Assembly: GCF_041146395.1 (NCBI RefSeq)
Contig: NC_091008.1
Span: 5,221,501 to 5,285,500 of the forward strand
Reading direction: 5' to 3'
From: Eulemur rufifrons
Taxonomy: Eukaryota > Chordata > Mammalia > Primates > Lemuridae
Length of the DNA stretch: 64,000 bases
The position numbers and the translations under genes are program-made. The notes beneath the pieces were generated by a model that did no database searches, was not told where the DNA came from, and worked only from the letters and a program-made list of their open reading frames with translations. The stretch's first letter is position 1; the number at the start of each line of letters is the position of its first letter. Positions 49,351 through 62,229 of this stretch are shown piece by piece.

Positions 49351-49849
49351 CAAGCTCAGGGAGCTAAAAAGTACACACAACAAAAGAAGTTAATTCTAGC
49401 TTATAGGGGGAGCAGGTGGGAAAATTCTATGTCTTCACTGCAAAAAAAAATAAGAAGACAAAATATCTCTATTTATTTAGAGCAAAATTTTTGAGCATTT
49501 TGGAGCTAACTTGCTAATTTTTGTATCACATTCTTCCAATCGTCCTGAAAAGTCTTATTTATATTTCTAAGAGTTGAAGCGAGTTGAAGCTAGCACTGTT
49601 TTGAGAATTTTATTGCATCTACTGAAATGACCAGAGACTGCAGGGGCAATGTGGAATTGGAACCACTGATACGGAATTCAAACTCAGATTTACAAAAGGG
49701 ATAGAAATAGGCAGCGAGTCAATGGCTTTCTTTCTAGTCAGTGTAGAGGTGCTTCTGCTAATAGCAGGTGACTGCTTTACTCAGGAAAACTGGACTGTGC
49801 CAGCTCCTGCGTGCACATCATCTCAAAATTGTGCTGTCATTATCGTCAC

Positions 49850-50118
49850 CACCACATTAACAACTAACACGTATACGGCATAAGCCACGTGCCAGGCACT
49901 GTGCTATTACAGATATTAACTCATTTAACCCTGACCTCAACATTATATGATAGGTACTATTGTTATCCCCATTTTACAGATAAGAAAACTGAGGCACAGA
50001 GAAGTTAAATATTAAATAACTTCGTAACTACTTAGTAAGGTGTAGAGCTGGGAAGCAAACGCAGGCAATCTGGCTCTAGAGTCTTAGCTCTTAATCATTA
50101 TACAAACTGTTCCTCTAT
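49850..50118 (+). mobile_element. MIR SINE, near full length
   Basis: Nearly complete order: CCACGTGCCAGGCACTGTGC, ATATTAACTCATTTAACCCT, TATTGTTATCCCCATTTTAC, AAACTGAGGCACAGAGAAGT, CAGGCAATCTGGCTCTAGAG, CTTAGCTCTTAATCATTATA. It is the best-preserved MIR in the window. Confidence 0.92.
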
Positions 50119-50679
50119 GGATTTTGAAAATACAATGAAAGTAAATACTGTAATACAATATTTACCCAAGAAAGTTAAATCTAATAGAAAAAAACTTTAA
50201 GTTTATATACTAGAAGCAAGGGATAAATCACCTGTAGGGCTCCACAAATCTGTGATACCCTTATGCAAAGGTGTCCCACTATAAAAATTGACCAGTCCTT
50301 TTCCAAAATCTCTCTTATTTCCCTTGCCTAAATAAATCCAATTTATAGGACTAAATTTTAAATGCATTATTCAGTAAACCTACTTTAAGGATGATGATAA
50401 GCAACAATGTCTTTATGTAATTATCAAAGATGTTGAACCCCAAAGATGATGTTACAATCAATATTATATGGGATTCCTCTTTGTTTTATGTTCTTTAGAT
50501 ACATCAGACTCAAACAGTTTCGTATTTATTACTATTCTTTCAAAATTGTACACCATTAGATTTTACCACCTAAATTTCATGAGTATTTCCTAAATGTATC
50601 CCTTCCTTCCCATCTTCAATGAAATTGTTCTGTTTTCAGCTATCACCTCACTTCAGTTGTTGCAATCAGCTCCCTTAAA

Positions 50680-50875
50680 TCACTGAGTTCATATTCTATG
50701 CCAAGCATTGTGCTAAAACCCTAATATATTTATCTCATTTGATCCTCATAAAAAAGTTCTGAGCAGAGCAGTAGTAGCTACACTGAACAGGTAAGTATAA
50801 ATTTTCAGAAATTAAGTAACCAGTTCAAGGTCATGCTGCTGGTGAGCAGGACAGCTGGCAGAACTCGGGAACATT
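50680..50875 (+). mobile_element. MIR SINE
   Basis: ATGCCAAGCATTGTGCTAAA, TATCTCATTTGATCCTCATA, TAAGTAACCAGTTCAAGGTC, then CTGGTGAGCAGGACAGC. Confidence 0.75.
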
Positions 50876-51140
50876 ACATGCAGGGACAACCTCTTCCCCA
50901 AGCAAATCTTAATTCTCTGTGCATCTCCTCTGCCCCACACATATGAATTGATTAATACATGTTTTGTGCTTGACAGGAAAAATGCATAAAGTCCTTCCAA
51001 CCTACTGTGTCTTTACGACTTAGCTTTCAGTACGGTATCACCCACCAGAGCTTTTTGCCTCATTTCAAAGAAATATGTTCAGAATAAAAGGAAAGGGCTA
51101 TACACAAATTAGAGTAAATATCTTTAGATTGGACTATAGA

Positions 51141-51442
<302 letters not shown>

Positions 51443-51458
51443 AAATTAATTCCATTTG
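51443..51458. repeat. Alu target-site duplication, right
   Basis: Exact copy of 51141-51156. Confidence 0.92.
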
Positions 51459-51910
51459 TTTTCATTTCTTATAGTTATAATATTTAATAAGCAATGAACC
51501 TAAACTGATCTAAATATACTATGTTTTCAAAGACTGACATTTTAACACAATAATGTTTTTTTCCTAAAAAAAATCTTATGGAATATTATTAGATGAGAAA
51601 TACAATGTGATGAGAAGGATATTTATGAAAACTACAGCATATAAAACAAGTGTGATACAGTCATTTCTAAAATAAAACTTCCTAAAGGACAAAAGCAGCT
51701 TTAAAAATCTGATATTGTAATGAAAATTTAATGGGACTTCCAAACAAAGAAGCATTCATCTATTTCAGGACCTTCCCAGAAACAAATCCAAGTATTTGCC
51801 TAAGAAGCCTAGTCTAAGAATTTCTGATATCATTAACTCTGTAATAGTCATCTGTGTGATTTACTTATATAAATTAGCATGGTTAGTTACTGGTTTCTTT
51901 TTTCTTCCTT

Positions 51911-52196
51911 CCTTTTTTTTTTTTTGGATACAGAGTCTCCCTCTGTCACCCAGGCTAGAGTGCAATGGCATCATCATAGCTCAAACTCCTGTGCTCAAGC
52001 AATCCTCATGCCTCAGCCTCCAAAGTAGCTAGGACTACAGGTGTGAGCCACTATGCCCAGCTAATTTTTCTATTTTTAGTAGAGATGGGGTCTTGCTCTT
52101 TCTCAGGCTGGTCTCGAACCTCTGACCTCAAAGGATCCTCCTGCCTCAGTCTCCCAGAGTGCTAGGATTACAGGCGTGAGCTACCACACCGAATCT
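51911..52196 (-). mobile_element. Alu (minus) with TSD
   Basis: A T-run is followed by CAGAGTCTCCCTCTGTCACC, CTCAAACTCCTGTGCTCAAG, TTCTATTTTTAGTAGAGATG, CAGGCTGGTCTCGAACCTCT and GGATTACAGGCGTGAGCTAC. GTTACTGGTTTCT at 51886-51898 and GTTACTGTTTCT at 52197-52208 are a target-site duplication with one base difference. Confidence 0.9.
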
Positions 52197-52649
52197 GTTA
52201 CTGTTTCTAAAAGTAAACAAAACAGATTGTGAAAAGATAAAAAAAGGAAAGCCTAAAAAATGAATAAGAACTTCTAAAGGGAAGCATAACAATTTGTATT
52301 ACTCCATACATTCCAGACTGCTTCATTTTTAACTACATGTTCAGTATGATCAAAATACAGCAACACCAACAATTTTCATACTATAATAAAATACTTCTAT
52401 GCATATAAAATGACAGACAGTAGGCAGGTTTCTGTAATAATCTTCCACAAAGAATGACATAAAATAAGAGAACAAAAAAAGAATAGCTTTCATCTCCTCT
52501 GGTTTTCAAGTCAATTTCCCTTCCATCTTTTCTTTTATCCTCTGCTCTTTTATATTGTGCAAAAGGAAAAAAAATTAAATTAAAGAGAAAAGACTATATG
52601 TGGGGTTTTGTTTTGTTTCTTAAGAAAGAATAATCCACTACCCACCCAT

Positions 52650-52935
52650 ATTTCAAGACTCATCTTGTCACAAACTCTACAAAGCTTCCCGATGACCTTG
52701 TCCCAAAGCAGAACTTGAGTTCCCTCATGCTGTGCCTCTTTCCAGTCATGTATATCTGTCTTAAATGATACAACAGATGACTAAATTAATTTGTTCCGTC
52801 TCTCTCCACTGGAAGTTCCTTGTGGGTAAGGGGCATTTCCTATTTCTTTGTGATTCCTCGTACAGCATTTGAAAGGGACTTCATTAACTGATGTGTGTTG
52901 AAAGAAAAAAATAGTCAAAGAAAAAATGAATAAAT
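52650..52935 (+). mobile_element. L2 LINE 3' end
   Basis: TTTCAAGACTCATCTTGTCA, AAGCTTCCCGATGACCTTGT, CTCTTTCCAGTCATGTATAT, CCACTGGAAGTTCCTTGTGG, GGGGCATTTCCTATTTCTTT: the L2 3' end in order. Confidence 0.65.
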
Positions 52936-52939
52936 CATA

Positions 52940-53590
52940 GGTGTGTCTTTCCCTAATTAAGGCCACAGTATTAATATTATTCTTACAAAGCTGAAATTTA
53001 AAAATCAAAACGATAATGAAGGAAACTGGTTATAAATTAGCTCTCAAAATGAAAAATCAGCAATATTAAGTAGAGGAACACATTTTCCACTGCAGATTCT
53101 CAAGATATGATAATTGCTAGTGACCCAGATGGTTGAAGCATGTTTACTTTCACAGCAAACACTTAATCTCTCTAACACTCCAGGGGAGCCTAAACTACTT
53201 TTTTACATTACATTGAATTCCTTGAGAATTGACTCTGGTGTGTTATTATACAAGCAACATTATAGCAGGAACCATGCACCAGGTTTTTGTGCCCAATATT
53301 CAAGCCCACGTTCCACTATATCCTGTGGGCCCAGCATGATTCATTTATAATGCGATACCAGTCTCTCATTTCGTATAAATCAGTAGTTTTCACATCTGAC
53401 AGCTACCTGGTTAGTTTTCAGGAAGTTTCATTTCATTTTGTTTTGTTTTCTGGGATATACTGTCTAGTGCTCCTCTGTTTTTCGAACGGCAACCCTAAGT
53501 AACGTTTCTATACATGCCTTATTCTTTTTTACGTTTTGATTTTTATCCCCACACTTCTAAAAGAGATCTCTCAAACTCACCAATTAACTT
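52940..53590. other. Unassigned intronic sequence
   Basis: CAGTAGTTTTCACATCTGAC at 53382 may be one end of an old hAT MITE. Nothing else was recognised. Confidence 0.35.
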
Positions 53591-53599
53591 TCCACATTT

Positions 53600-54450
53600 T
53601 TTCAGTTCCATGTTTAGACTTCACAGCAGCATTTTGCACTTCTCCTCTTAGCTTCTGTGACACCAAATGATCCTGGTTCTCACTCCACTTCTGTCTGACC
53701 TCTCCTGCCCAGTCCTCTTTGACACTGGTGTGCCTGTTCCCCAGGGTTCTGTCCTTGTCCCATTGCCTTCTCTGTCTACTCTCACCCAACGCAATCCGGG
53801 CTCCATCACCTCTACTAGACTGAGTCCTGCATCTAAAGAGCCCGCCCTGAGCCCCACACAAGATGCCACTCTGCTTTTCCAATTGTCTTTCATGTTCAAC
53901 AGGGGAACCTTCAGACTCCTCAAATGCAAAATTTTGAAACAGAATGTATCTTATCCTCACATGAACTGCAGTATATTTCCTGTCTCTCAGGTTCCAATCT
54001 TACTATAAAGTTTGACTACTTCCTTTCTTCCTTGTCTATTCCACAGTGTACCTTGCATCCAATCCAGTCTTTCTTCTGGTTCCACTTACTCCATCCCAAT
54101 TTAGATCTTCAGTTTCATTCACCTGAACCATTCCCCTTTCCAATGCATTAAACATACCGCTTTTATATTAATCTTCCTTAAGGACATCTCTGATTATTTA
54201 TTTCCACTGTACACAAAGCCATCAAGGGATAGAATGCAAAAACTTTAGCATTCAGTGTTCCCTCCAATCATCTGCCACTTTTCCAACCTATGTCCCTCTG
54301 TTCCCTGTAGGTATTTGGCATTACAGCAACACTGACTTACTAAATCTTTGTGCTTGCTCCAAGTGAACATGTTTATTTTTGCAGTGCTAGCACCAAAAAC
54401 ATTGCCTAGCACATGGAAGTGCTCAATAAATATATACTAAAAGAATAAAT
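53600..54450 (+). mobile_element. L2 LINE ORF2 end and 3' UTR
   Basis: L2 order over about 850 bp: TGGTTCTCACTCCACTTCTG, CAGGGTTCTGTCCTTGTCCC, CATTGCCTTCTCTGTCTACT, later TTTTTGCAGTGCTAGCACCA and TTGCCTAGCACATGGAAGTG, ending CTCAATAAATATATACTAAA. Open frames on both strands at 53577-54008 are relics of this element, not genes. Confidence 0.65.
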
Positions 54451-54454
54451 GATA

Positions 54455-57400
54455 GAATACAAGAATCTTTTATCGTGATAATACATCTACTGTATTTTAT
54501 AGAGATGAGGTAGACATTACTATAAAGTTTACTAAATCCAGAGAGTAGAGTAAGCCAAAGGAATAATGGGAATGGAAGCTACTAAGGAAGCCCCAAGAGG
54601 ACCCTTCCCCTAAAATGATTATTAGTTCTGTTGGAAAGCACATGAGTTTTCTAGACTTAAAGTAAAAGGGCAAATGGTAACTTGCCAAAGAAGCTCCCAG
54701 TACTACACATTTTTTAGAAGAAATTCAGTTCCTGTTGTTCTTTATTAATTTAAAAATGGGTGTCACCTATCAGAGTCATTTGTCAAGGGCCGAACAGTTG
54801 CAGCATGACAAATTTGAACCTTTCACTATGAATCAAATGTGTAATTAACATACCAGCTAAAGGATGCTGAATGTTCAACCCCAAAACATTCTGGTACCAA
54901 AAGAGAAAAGAAAATAAATCTTACTTGGTAAATTAAAACACATGTTGCATGTTTGACTCTCAACATCCAGAAAACTGAAGGAATAGGTGCCAATTTGTCT
55001 AGTAATGATGATAAAGTTGGAGGAAGAGTGGGGAAAATCCACCCTTAAATGATTATATTCCAAATAATTTCTCTCTCATCTTTGCTTTGAGCTATGTTTT
55101 GTGATGAGATATTTACAGTAGGATTTGAACCACTTAACATTAAAAATGTTAAAAATAGATAGAAAAGATCCATAGACTGTTCTCTAATCGGCACTTCCGA
55201 TTCTGTCACTGTAACAAGGAACCAACGTTATATTCTGTCCTGCGCTTCACTGTTGGGAATTACTCCTTGATGGATGATTATAAATATCCATCACCTACAC
55301 CTGGATAGTCAAGTAAAACTCTGGCTAACTCTTCTTGGAAGAGTCTCCTCTTACTCACAGGCGCCTAGACAAGCTGCCTTTGCAGGCATCGGTCTCCCTT
55401 TACGCACTTTTAGAGTTAGTGGAGCATCACTTGAAAGTGCCCACAGCATTATCAAAATGCCACAGATAAGTTCACTGACAGGACCTCCGACACAGGGTGC
55501 TGTATCCCATGCTCCCGTGTGGGAAGGGGAGGGAGACAAGAGTCAACAGATAGCAAATAATAGGACACCTGCTGTCACCTGGTCTGTGGGCGACCCTCCT
55601 GCTCAGCAAGCAAGTGCAAGTATTGCGAGGACTGAATGTGGACCTGCCAATCAACCTCCCAGTGTGTGGGCAAAATGGCAAAACGCTCCAAGAAGCCAGT
55701 GGAGAGGCAACATTCAAGTCATCTAAGAGCCATGGCTGAATCCCAGCCCTCAACAGTGTTACTGTTAGCATTCATGCTGTGGCATTATTCTTTCTTTTAG
55801 TTAAAAACAAAACAAAAGTCCCTCTTTGAAGGAAGCGAAGGAAGCACCATATACAAGAAGCCTTCAGATTACATAAAACTTTTTGACAGACAATAAAGGT
55901 GTCTGTACCTAAAACACAAAATTTAACCACTCTACTCATCTGCAAGCTCCTATTGCCTCCAGCCCCCGCCTAAGTGGCACCGGCTATAGAAACACCACTG
56001 CCTAACCTATGCCTTGAAATCAAACTGCCTTCTCTCAAGAGATCCATGTACCACCCTTGCCTGAAAGATAGAAGTGAACTCTCTAACTTACATGCATGCG
56101 TCAGCAAATAGATTCATCTATAATGTGCAAGATCCTTGTTTCACATTCAGTGGTCCTCTGCTCTATTGGAACACTTCAGGTTTATTAAGGACATTTAATA
56201 CACTACTGAGTGATCTGCTTACTACACACTGAGGAAGGCATATTACTTTTTTTTGCTTCCTGTATTTTAATAAGCTCGGTTATTAAATACAGACATTCAA
56301 GTACATACATTAGGATGTATATTCCTAAAAGATTTATTGCTCTTTGCATAATATGCCCCACCTGTACTTTTTCTCGAATAATTAGAATTCCCATAATAGT
56401 TAAAAATTGGGTCAAATAGCTGCACTGGACTGAGATATATACTATTCTGTGATTATTATTTAAGCCTCATTCTAAACACTATTCATATCATTATATTTTA
56501 AAAAAAACAACACACAACTTGACTGGTATCCAAAAAGTTAGTACAGAAGTTATTTAATACTCTGAAGCTTCTGTGGTAATGAATGGACTCTGAGTTTCCT
56601 TTTTCATTCAAAATATTTAATACATTCTTAAAATATTTAAATATATATACACACACATATTTAAAACTTGAAGTAAGATTTCAAAATTAATCAACACATA
56701 TAGAAAGGTATATTTTATGCTGCTTTTATTATTAAACAAATGCTTTGAAGTTTTAATCTTATCAATCTTATCTAATACTTGAGAAAGTTAGTTGGCGCGG
56801 TTTAGAGGCTGTGCTCAATTTCATTTCTAAAAAGCATCTTACATAGTGCCCTTTACAAGTGTTTATAAAAAACACTGTCCTGCACGTACAAAGAGAGTAT
56901 GATTGATAAGCAAGAGAAGACACCTTTAAAAAAAATGTTTACTCTTAGTTACTCATAAAAATGCCTATCACAAGGCATTTAGAGCAAGGCTTTATATTAT
57001 GAAATTTATCTAAAATGTCAAAGATATGTTATGTAATCCACAATTGTCAAAGTTAGTGGTAATAACTGCGGCTTTTGTTTTCTAGATTTTGTAACCTCAT
57101 CATTCTCTACATTTCAAAAATATGTATTGTTAAATTTTTCTTTCTAATCTACCTAGGTATACACTTCATTTGAAGGTCCAAAATGAGAATTCTATGCAAA
57201 TAAAAGTAAACTGCAAATATCTCTTATTTTCTCAACTTCATGAGTCTACACTTCTAATATCATTAGACGACAGAAATAATTCTGAATTTGTGAAGAATTA
57301 GAGCAATTCTGGCTCTGCAATGAGTAGCAGGTGTCAGGGCAGGACCTAAGGGTCTGATGCCAACCGAACTGCGGTTCTGAGATTTGTTTAGTTTTGTTTT

Positions 57401-57495
57401 TAAATAAGCAATTTTTCATTACAAATTGGTAATTTGTATACATTTATGAGGTAAAAAGTGCTGTTATAAATTATGAATCTGACTATACTAAAATG
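54455..57495. other. Unassigned intronic sequence
   Basis: The longest non-transposon open frame of the window (150 codons, 55274-55726) lies here; it shows no domain, repeat periodicity or splice context. The rest is AT-rich. Confidence 0.4.
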
Positions 57496-57499
57496 GTTG

Positions 57500-57640
57500 A
57501 TTTATTTTTCTGCCTCCCCCACAAATCTGTAAGCTTCCAGAGACGGGGACCCCAGCCCATTCTACTTCGTCTCATGAAATTTAACATAGTCCCTATGAAG
57601 TAGACATTCAGTGTTGATGAATGAATGATCACTATACGTT
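57500..57640 (+). mobile_element. L2 LINE 3' end fragment
   Basis: TCTGTAAGCTTCCAGAGACG, AGTAGACATTCAGTGTTGAT, GAATGAATGATC: the L2 3' terminus. Confidence 0.5.
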
Positions 57641-57644
57641 TAGC

Positions 57645-58220
57645 AATATTTGTTAAGAACCGGGTACTATTCCAGGCCCTGAATTTATGCAAGTAAATGA
57701 GACAATTTCCCTGCTTTCATGGAATTTACATTGGAATGGAAGAAACACTCTTCTCTGTGGGGCCACACATAACCCTTCAAATGGCAACATGAGATCACCA
57801 GTGATTTCGCTAAGAGAACCCAACTGAGTAGGAGAGTGAAGACAGTGATTATAGAGAACTCTTTCAAGCGATTTTCCCATACCGTGATGGCCTCTTCTCC
57901 TAAAAATCAACCACATACGGCAAAAAGAAAGCAGAACTATAAGCGTCATCTTTGCCTAACTCTTTCCCTCTTTATTAGTAAAAAGTTTCAGAAAGAACTG
58001 AAAAAGGAGCTACACCTACACATGACGAGCTCACGAGAAAGAGGGCTGGATGAGCGCAGTGGGACACTTGGAAAGAGGGTTAATAGTTGGAAAAAAATCT
58101 CAAATGAAAGAAGACATGAATTGAAAAGAGTCATACCATTCAGGGAAAAAAAATGACACAGAACAATCACAGTAGAGACATAACCTAATGACGTCACAGA
58201 TAACGCTCTGGTACAGCATA
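57645..58220. other. Unassigned intronic sequence
   Basis: Bases 57655-57745 (TATTCCAGGCCCTGAATTTA, then TTTCATGGAATTTACATTGG) resemble an ancient repeat. The open frame at 57836-58156 is Lys-rich with no family resemblance. Confidence 0.4.
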
Positions 58221-58224
58221 CGTT

Positions 58225-58430
58225 TAGTCATCCTCGCAGAAAGATCAGGTCATTTCCAATGAAATGACTTTAACTGATTTTAGGCAGGTCAGCTTAATCT
58301 CTGATCTTCAGTTTCTTTACCAGAATGCCCACCTCCCAGGACATGAGGAAGGTGTACGGCAACACCTGTATTTAATGAGTTTCTCTTCCCTTACACTAAG
58401 TGGAAGATTGAAAAGTGCTTGAAGTAACTT
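58225..58430 (-). mobile_element. MIR SINE relic (minus)
   Basis: CAGGTCAGCTTAATCTCTGA, TCTTCAGTTTCTTTACCAGA, ATGCCCACCTCCCAGGACAT: the inverted MIR core. Confidence 0.5.
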
Positions 58431-58703
58431 CTTACATAAGCCTGTACTGATTTGATTTACTCTGTTCTTTCATAAAAAATGCAAAAGCCAACTTCACCTT
58501 GGGTCCATTTGAATGATTATAAGTGACGAGGTCAGATCAACTTGAGGCATTTAGGACAGTTACATCTACTATGCAACTTATTTGAGCATATTTTAGAAGT
58601 ATAATTGCTGAGTGGGTATTTTTTTCAGAGTCAATGAAAGTAACATAAATATGAAGTGCCACAAATTCTGCAGGAAGTTTGAGTTTACAAAATTCAAGAC
58701 ATC

Positions 58704-58783
58704 TAAATGTAAAATATTTCTATTTCATAATATAGTATATATATATATATATATATAAATGTAAACTGTTTCTATTTCAGAAT
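58704..58783. repeat. Short tandem duplication around an (AT)n run
   Basis: TAAATGTAAAATATTTC at 58704 and TAAATGTAAACTGTTTC at 58756 start two 28-bp copies (four differences). They flank about 12 AT units at 58734-58757. Confidence 0.8.
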
Positions 58784-58789
58784 TAATTG

Positions 58790-59855
58790 AAGTTATTTCT
58801 TAAGTAAAATTACTTTTTCTCTAGATAGAGTTTAAGTTCAAAGTAGTATATTTAAACTATAAAAAACATAGGGAGCTGACAGTTACATAATTCCTTCTTT
58901 AGCAGGCCTTTGATAATTTATTCATGAATCTTTAATCTGAATTTCTGTCTTCTACTATTTCCTTTTTAGTAGGTTTTCTTTATTTTTCTTCTACATTCTA
59001 CCTTCACGTAAAATTTTTTTTGCTTTGGTAAATGACTTTTCATCTTAATTAAACATAGAAGACGGTATCTGTCATCAGTCATTCTACTGCATTTATCAAA
59101 AAGGCAAGAAGCTGTTAGGAAACCAGGAAAGTGTTTTCAGAAATTAAATTGAAAATATACAGTTCTAGAACTTATAGCAACCAGAACTAAACATATTGCT
59201 TGCAAGTGCTGAAATGTAGTTATGTTATGTCTAAATGTCTTATTAAAGATAATATACTTGTAAGTAAGTGTTATTTAAAAAAAAAAAAACCTTCTTTACT
59301 ACTTAGGTTTCACATACTTACATCTTGATCAGAATGCCAAGTGGAACATTATCAGTTTAAAATTCCACTTGAAAGTTCATTTTCTGAATGAATATCATTG
59401 AGAACCACAGTAGCGATGATATGATGAAATCACTTGGGAAACTGTCTTTTGGACTCAGCATTAGTGACTGACATCTTCAAGGGATGAATATGCACCCCCA
59501 AAGTTAAATCAAGGTTGCTGATATTTGCAGTCTGGATTGAACAAAGAGAACAATTTTCAAAATGAAACATTCTGAGCAGGTAGCTCTCCTCAGCACAGCT
59601 TATATTTTTTATCTACTGGAACAGATTCTAAATTTGCTGGCTTGTTTCTTTTTTCACCCACTGTGAAGGGCAAAACACAAATTTGGCAATACCTCCTGGA
59701 AGAAAAAGAATCATATAAGTGGTTGAAAAGGAAGTTAGTGGCAGCAGTTTTTGAAATCCAGTCAACAGACTGGCATCCAGAGGTTTCTATAATCTGACCA
59801 CAACCTTCATTTCTAACCGTTTGCTTTGATTCTTCTTCCTGTAAGCCCTTAACCG
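58790..59855. other. Unassigned intronic sequence
   Basis: AT-rich with an A-run at 59277-59289. Nothing recognised. Confidence 0.45.
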
Positions 59856-59859
59856 CTGT

Positions 59860-60180
59860 TAGGCTGGTCTCCGTACTCCTCCAAAAGGCTTTTGCATTTG
59901 CGCTCATGAATACCCTCTCTCTTCTCTTTGTCTCGCCAAATCCCATTGCTATTTAGGGTGCAACTCAAATTCAGTTTACTAAGTCTTCCTCAGTCCAAAG
60001 TATTCCTTTACTCTCACAACCATGACAGCAATTGTCTATACGATTTATTTCTCAATTATCCTGCATGCCTTTCTGAGATGTCCTATGTTGTTGCTTAAAC
60101 AGTAATCTTCATCCAAAGTGCGCGTGTCTATCTATACTTTTATGCACACACACAGCACTTAACATTAAGTTCCCCACGCA
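59860..60180 (+). mobile_element. L2 LINE-like relic
   Basis: GGTCTCCGTACTCCTCCAAA, AGGGTGCAACTCAAATTCAG, TAAGTCTTCCTCAGTCCAAA, ACGATTTATTTCTCAATTAT: the L2 3' order, diverged. Confidence 0.4.
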
Positions 60181-60184
60181 TGAT

Positions 60185-60784
60185 AACAGTGTTCGAGAGC
60201 ACGTCTCACCTCCTGAGAGTTCTCCTAGAATCAGCTAATGCCTTTCCAAGACAGTTCTTCCCTCTCCTGCTTGCTAGTAAAGTAGTGGCTCACATGTCTG
60301 ACTAATAAGTCTTTGGGTGGAAGAAAGTCCTGCACAACACGGCTCTCCTGAACACCAGACTCAGAGGGAATCTATCTTAATCTGAAATGGGCCAGGGCAC
60401 ATCAGCACTTACTCTGAAGACTCTGGCTGCTCTGCATAAACACACAAGCGCAGGAGCAAGTTTTCCAAGATTTGTTGAGCTGTGAGCCAGCGCTGTATAC
60501 CTCAATTAGCACCAAGCACAAAGCTAAAAGATACAGACTTTTAAAACATCGATGACATGTCAGCCAGGAGCAATGGATGGTAGCCCAAGGAAACAGTAAT
60601 GTGACACTGAGCTTTTCACCCTGAGGTGACAGGCTAAGACTCAGCTTGGGATCATGAGAAATTTACAGCACTCTAATGCAATAAAGAAAGCTGTTTGTGA
60701 TCCAGGGAAAGTGACCATAAGTCAAGGGCCACTAGCACTGGTCCCAGTGAGATCTGGAACAGACACACAGCTTGAAAAGAAGTT

Positions 60785-60785
<1 letters not shown>
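60185..60785. other. Unassigned intronic sequence
   Basis: No repeat, gene or strong motif was recognised. Confidence 0.45.

Positions 60786-60787
<2 letters not shown>

Positions 60788-60818
<31 letters not shown>
60788..60818. repeat. (CA)n microsatellite
   Basis: About 15 CA units, followed by a degenerate CA-rich stretch to 60845. Confidence 0.97.
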
Positions 60819-60823
<5 letters not shown>

Positions 60824-60844
60824 TCGCACCACATCACACACACC

Positions 60845-60924
60845 ACCCAGAGCAATCAATGTCACTCAGTGACATTGTCAATCAATGACATTGTCGATCA
60901 ATGTCACACTACCCAGAGCAATCA
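60845..60924. repeat. Palindromic insertion between 15-bp direct repeats
   Basis: ACCCAGAGCAATCAA occurs at 60845-60859 and again at 60910-60924. Between and overlapping them lies a palindrome AATGTCACT-C-AGTGACATT (60858-60876) and two near copies of a CATTGTC(A/G)ATCAATG unit. The block can fold into hairpins and looks like a small templated insertion with a target duplication. Confidence 0.85.
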
Positions 60925-61199
60925 ACAGACTTCCTGTGGGGCAACCCTCAAGATACACTCCCTTACCTTTTGACTCTCTTAGACGCTACCTTGAATCTTA
61001 AGATACTCGTACTAAACTATGAATTCAACAAAACTGCAAAAACTTGTTTGTCTTACTGTCAACCAAAAAGAAAGTGTGAACTTGATAAATGTGAAGGTCA
61101 GCAACATTGCCTATAAAACTACTCTAGGACCCCCTGTGTACATAGTCCTTTTATTTCTTCCCAAGATTTCTTGGAGGTGCTACATGCAGTGAAAACGAG

Positions 61200-61345
61200 C
61201 ACATAACCTGGCATGAGAGGATCTAGTTTGAGTGTCAGACCTTGAGCGACTCCATCTGTGTGAGCCTCAGACTCCTCATCTATAGCCCCAGGAAGAAAAT
61301 AACCTATGTTCCTACGAGATTGTGAGGATTGAAAGTTAAAGGAAC
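61200..61345 (-). mobile_element. MIR SINE (minus)
   Basis: GTGTCAGACCTTGAGCGACT, TGTGAGCCTCAGACTCCTCA, TCTATAGCCCCAGGAAGAAA, GATTGTGAGGATTGAAAGTT. Confidence 0.6.
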
Positions 61346-61349
61346 TATT

Positions 61350-62130
61350 GTTAGGAAAAAAAAAAAATAACTCTGTCAACAACCTAACAAAATAAAGTAA
61401 AATTACAGTCACTTTTTTACTCTCTCTGGGAAAGGTGACACTGAACATTGGTCAGATTTCCTACTCCAGTCCTGAACAAAACAAGTTTTAAACTCTGATG
61501 ATCTTCCAAACACAAGCGGAACTCAAAACGATAAATGAAAAGGGAACTATCAAACATGACTGTAATAATGCCTTGAGAAATACCAACTAAAACTAAAAAT
61601 CACATTCCCTCTGCTCTCTTATTTAGTCTAAGGTGGCATTGCTAACACATTTGTAATTACAACTAAAAATGCTTTAACATCTCTACTAATTTAACATCTC
61701 AACTAATTCTTCCTCTTAAAATGTACAGATAGTCAAAAAGTAGGTTTAAAAATAAAATGCTGTGTTTCACTGAAAATCACTGACAGGAGAAAAAGAAAAA
61801 GAGAAATAAATAAAATAAAGTGCTGTGGTCTAAGGATTAAGAAAAATGTTCAGAACTAACGGCAATCTTATAAAGTAACATCTGAGACAAAACATGGGCT
61901 CAACATTTTTAAGAGCATATTTTGCACTAATTCTTAATGCAATTTGCATAACAATCTTTGGGTCACTTCAAAATTATCATCAAAAGCATTTCCTTTTTCT
62001 AAATTCATAGTGATTTAGTATTTCTCATTACAAAAATGTTTTAACCCTTTAGAAATCTAGTTGGAAAATATTCATAAGAAACCAGAGAAACTTTAATTTC
62101 AAAGGTCCTGCTTACATTATTATGTGACTA
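61350..62130. other. Unassigned intronic sequence
   Basis: AT-rich with short A-runs. Nothing recognised. Confidence 0.45.
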
Positions 62131-62134
62131 GTCA

Positions 62135-62225
62135 AATTCAGCATGGTGCCTGGAAAACAACAGAGCTTCAATAAACGTGTGCTGAGTGAATGACACAATA
62201 AATGGATGAGTGAGTGAATGATGAC
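62135..62225 (+). mobile_element. L2 LINE 3' tip
   Basis: CAGCATGGTGCCTGGAAAAC, CTTCAATAAACGTGTGCTGA, GTGAATGACACAATAAATGG. Confidence 0.5.
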
Positions 62226-62229
62226 TAAA

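Noticed and set aside
53577..54008. Overlapping open frames on both strands, up to 127 codons
   Set aside because: They fall inside an L2 LINE relic; neither frame is a host gene.
55274..55726. 150-codon open frame on the plus strand
   Set aside because: Longest non-transposon frame, but no domain, no repeat periodicity, no splice context, and open frames overlap it on the other strand; a frame this long is not rare in 64 kb of moderately GC-rich local sequence.
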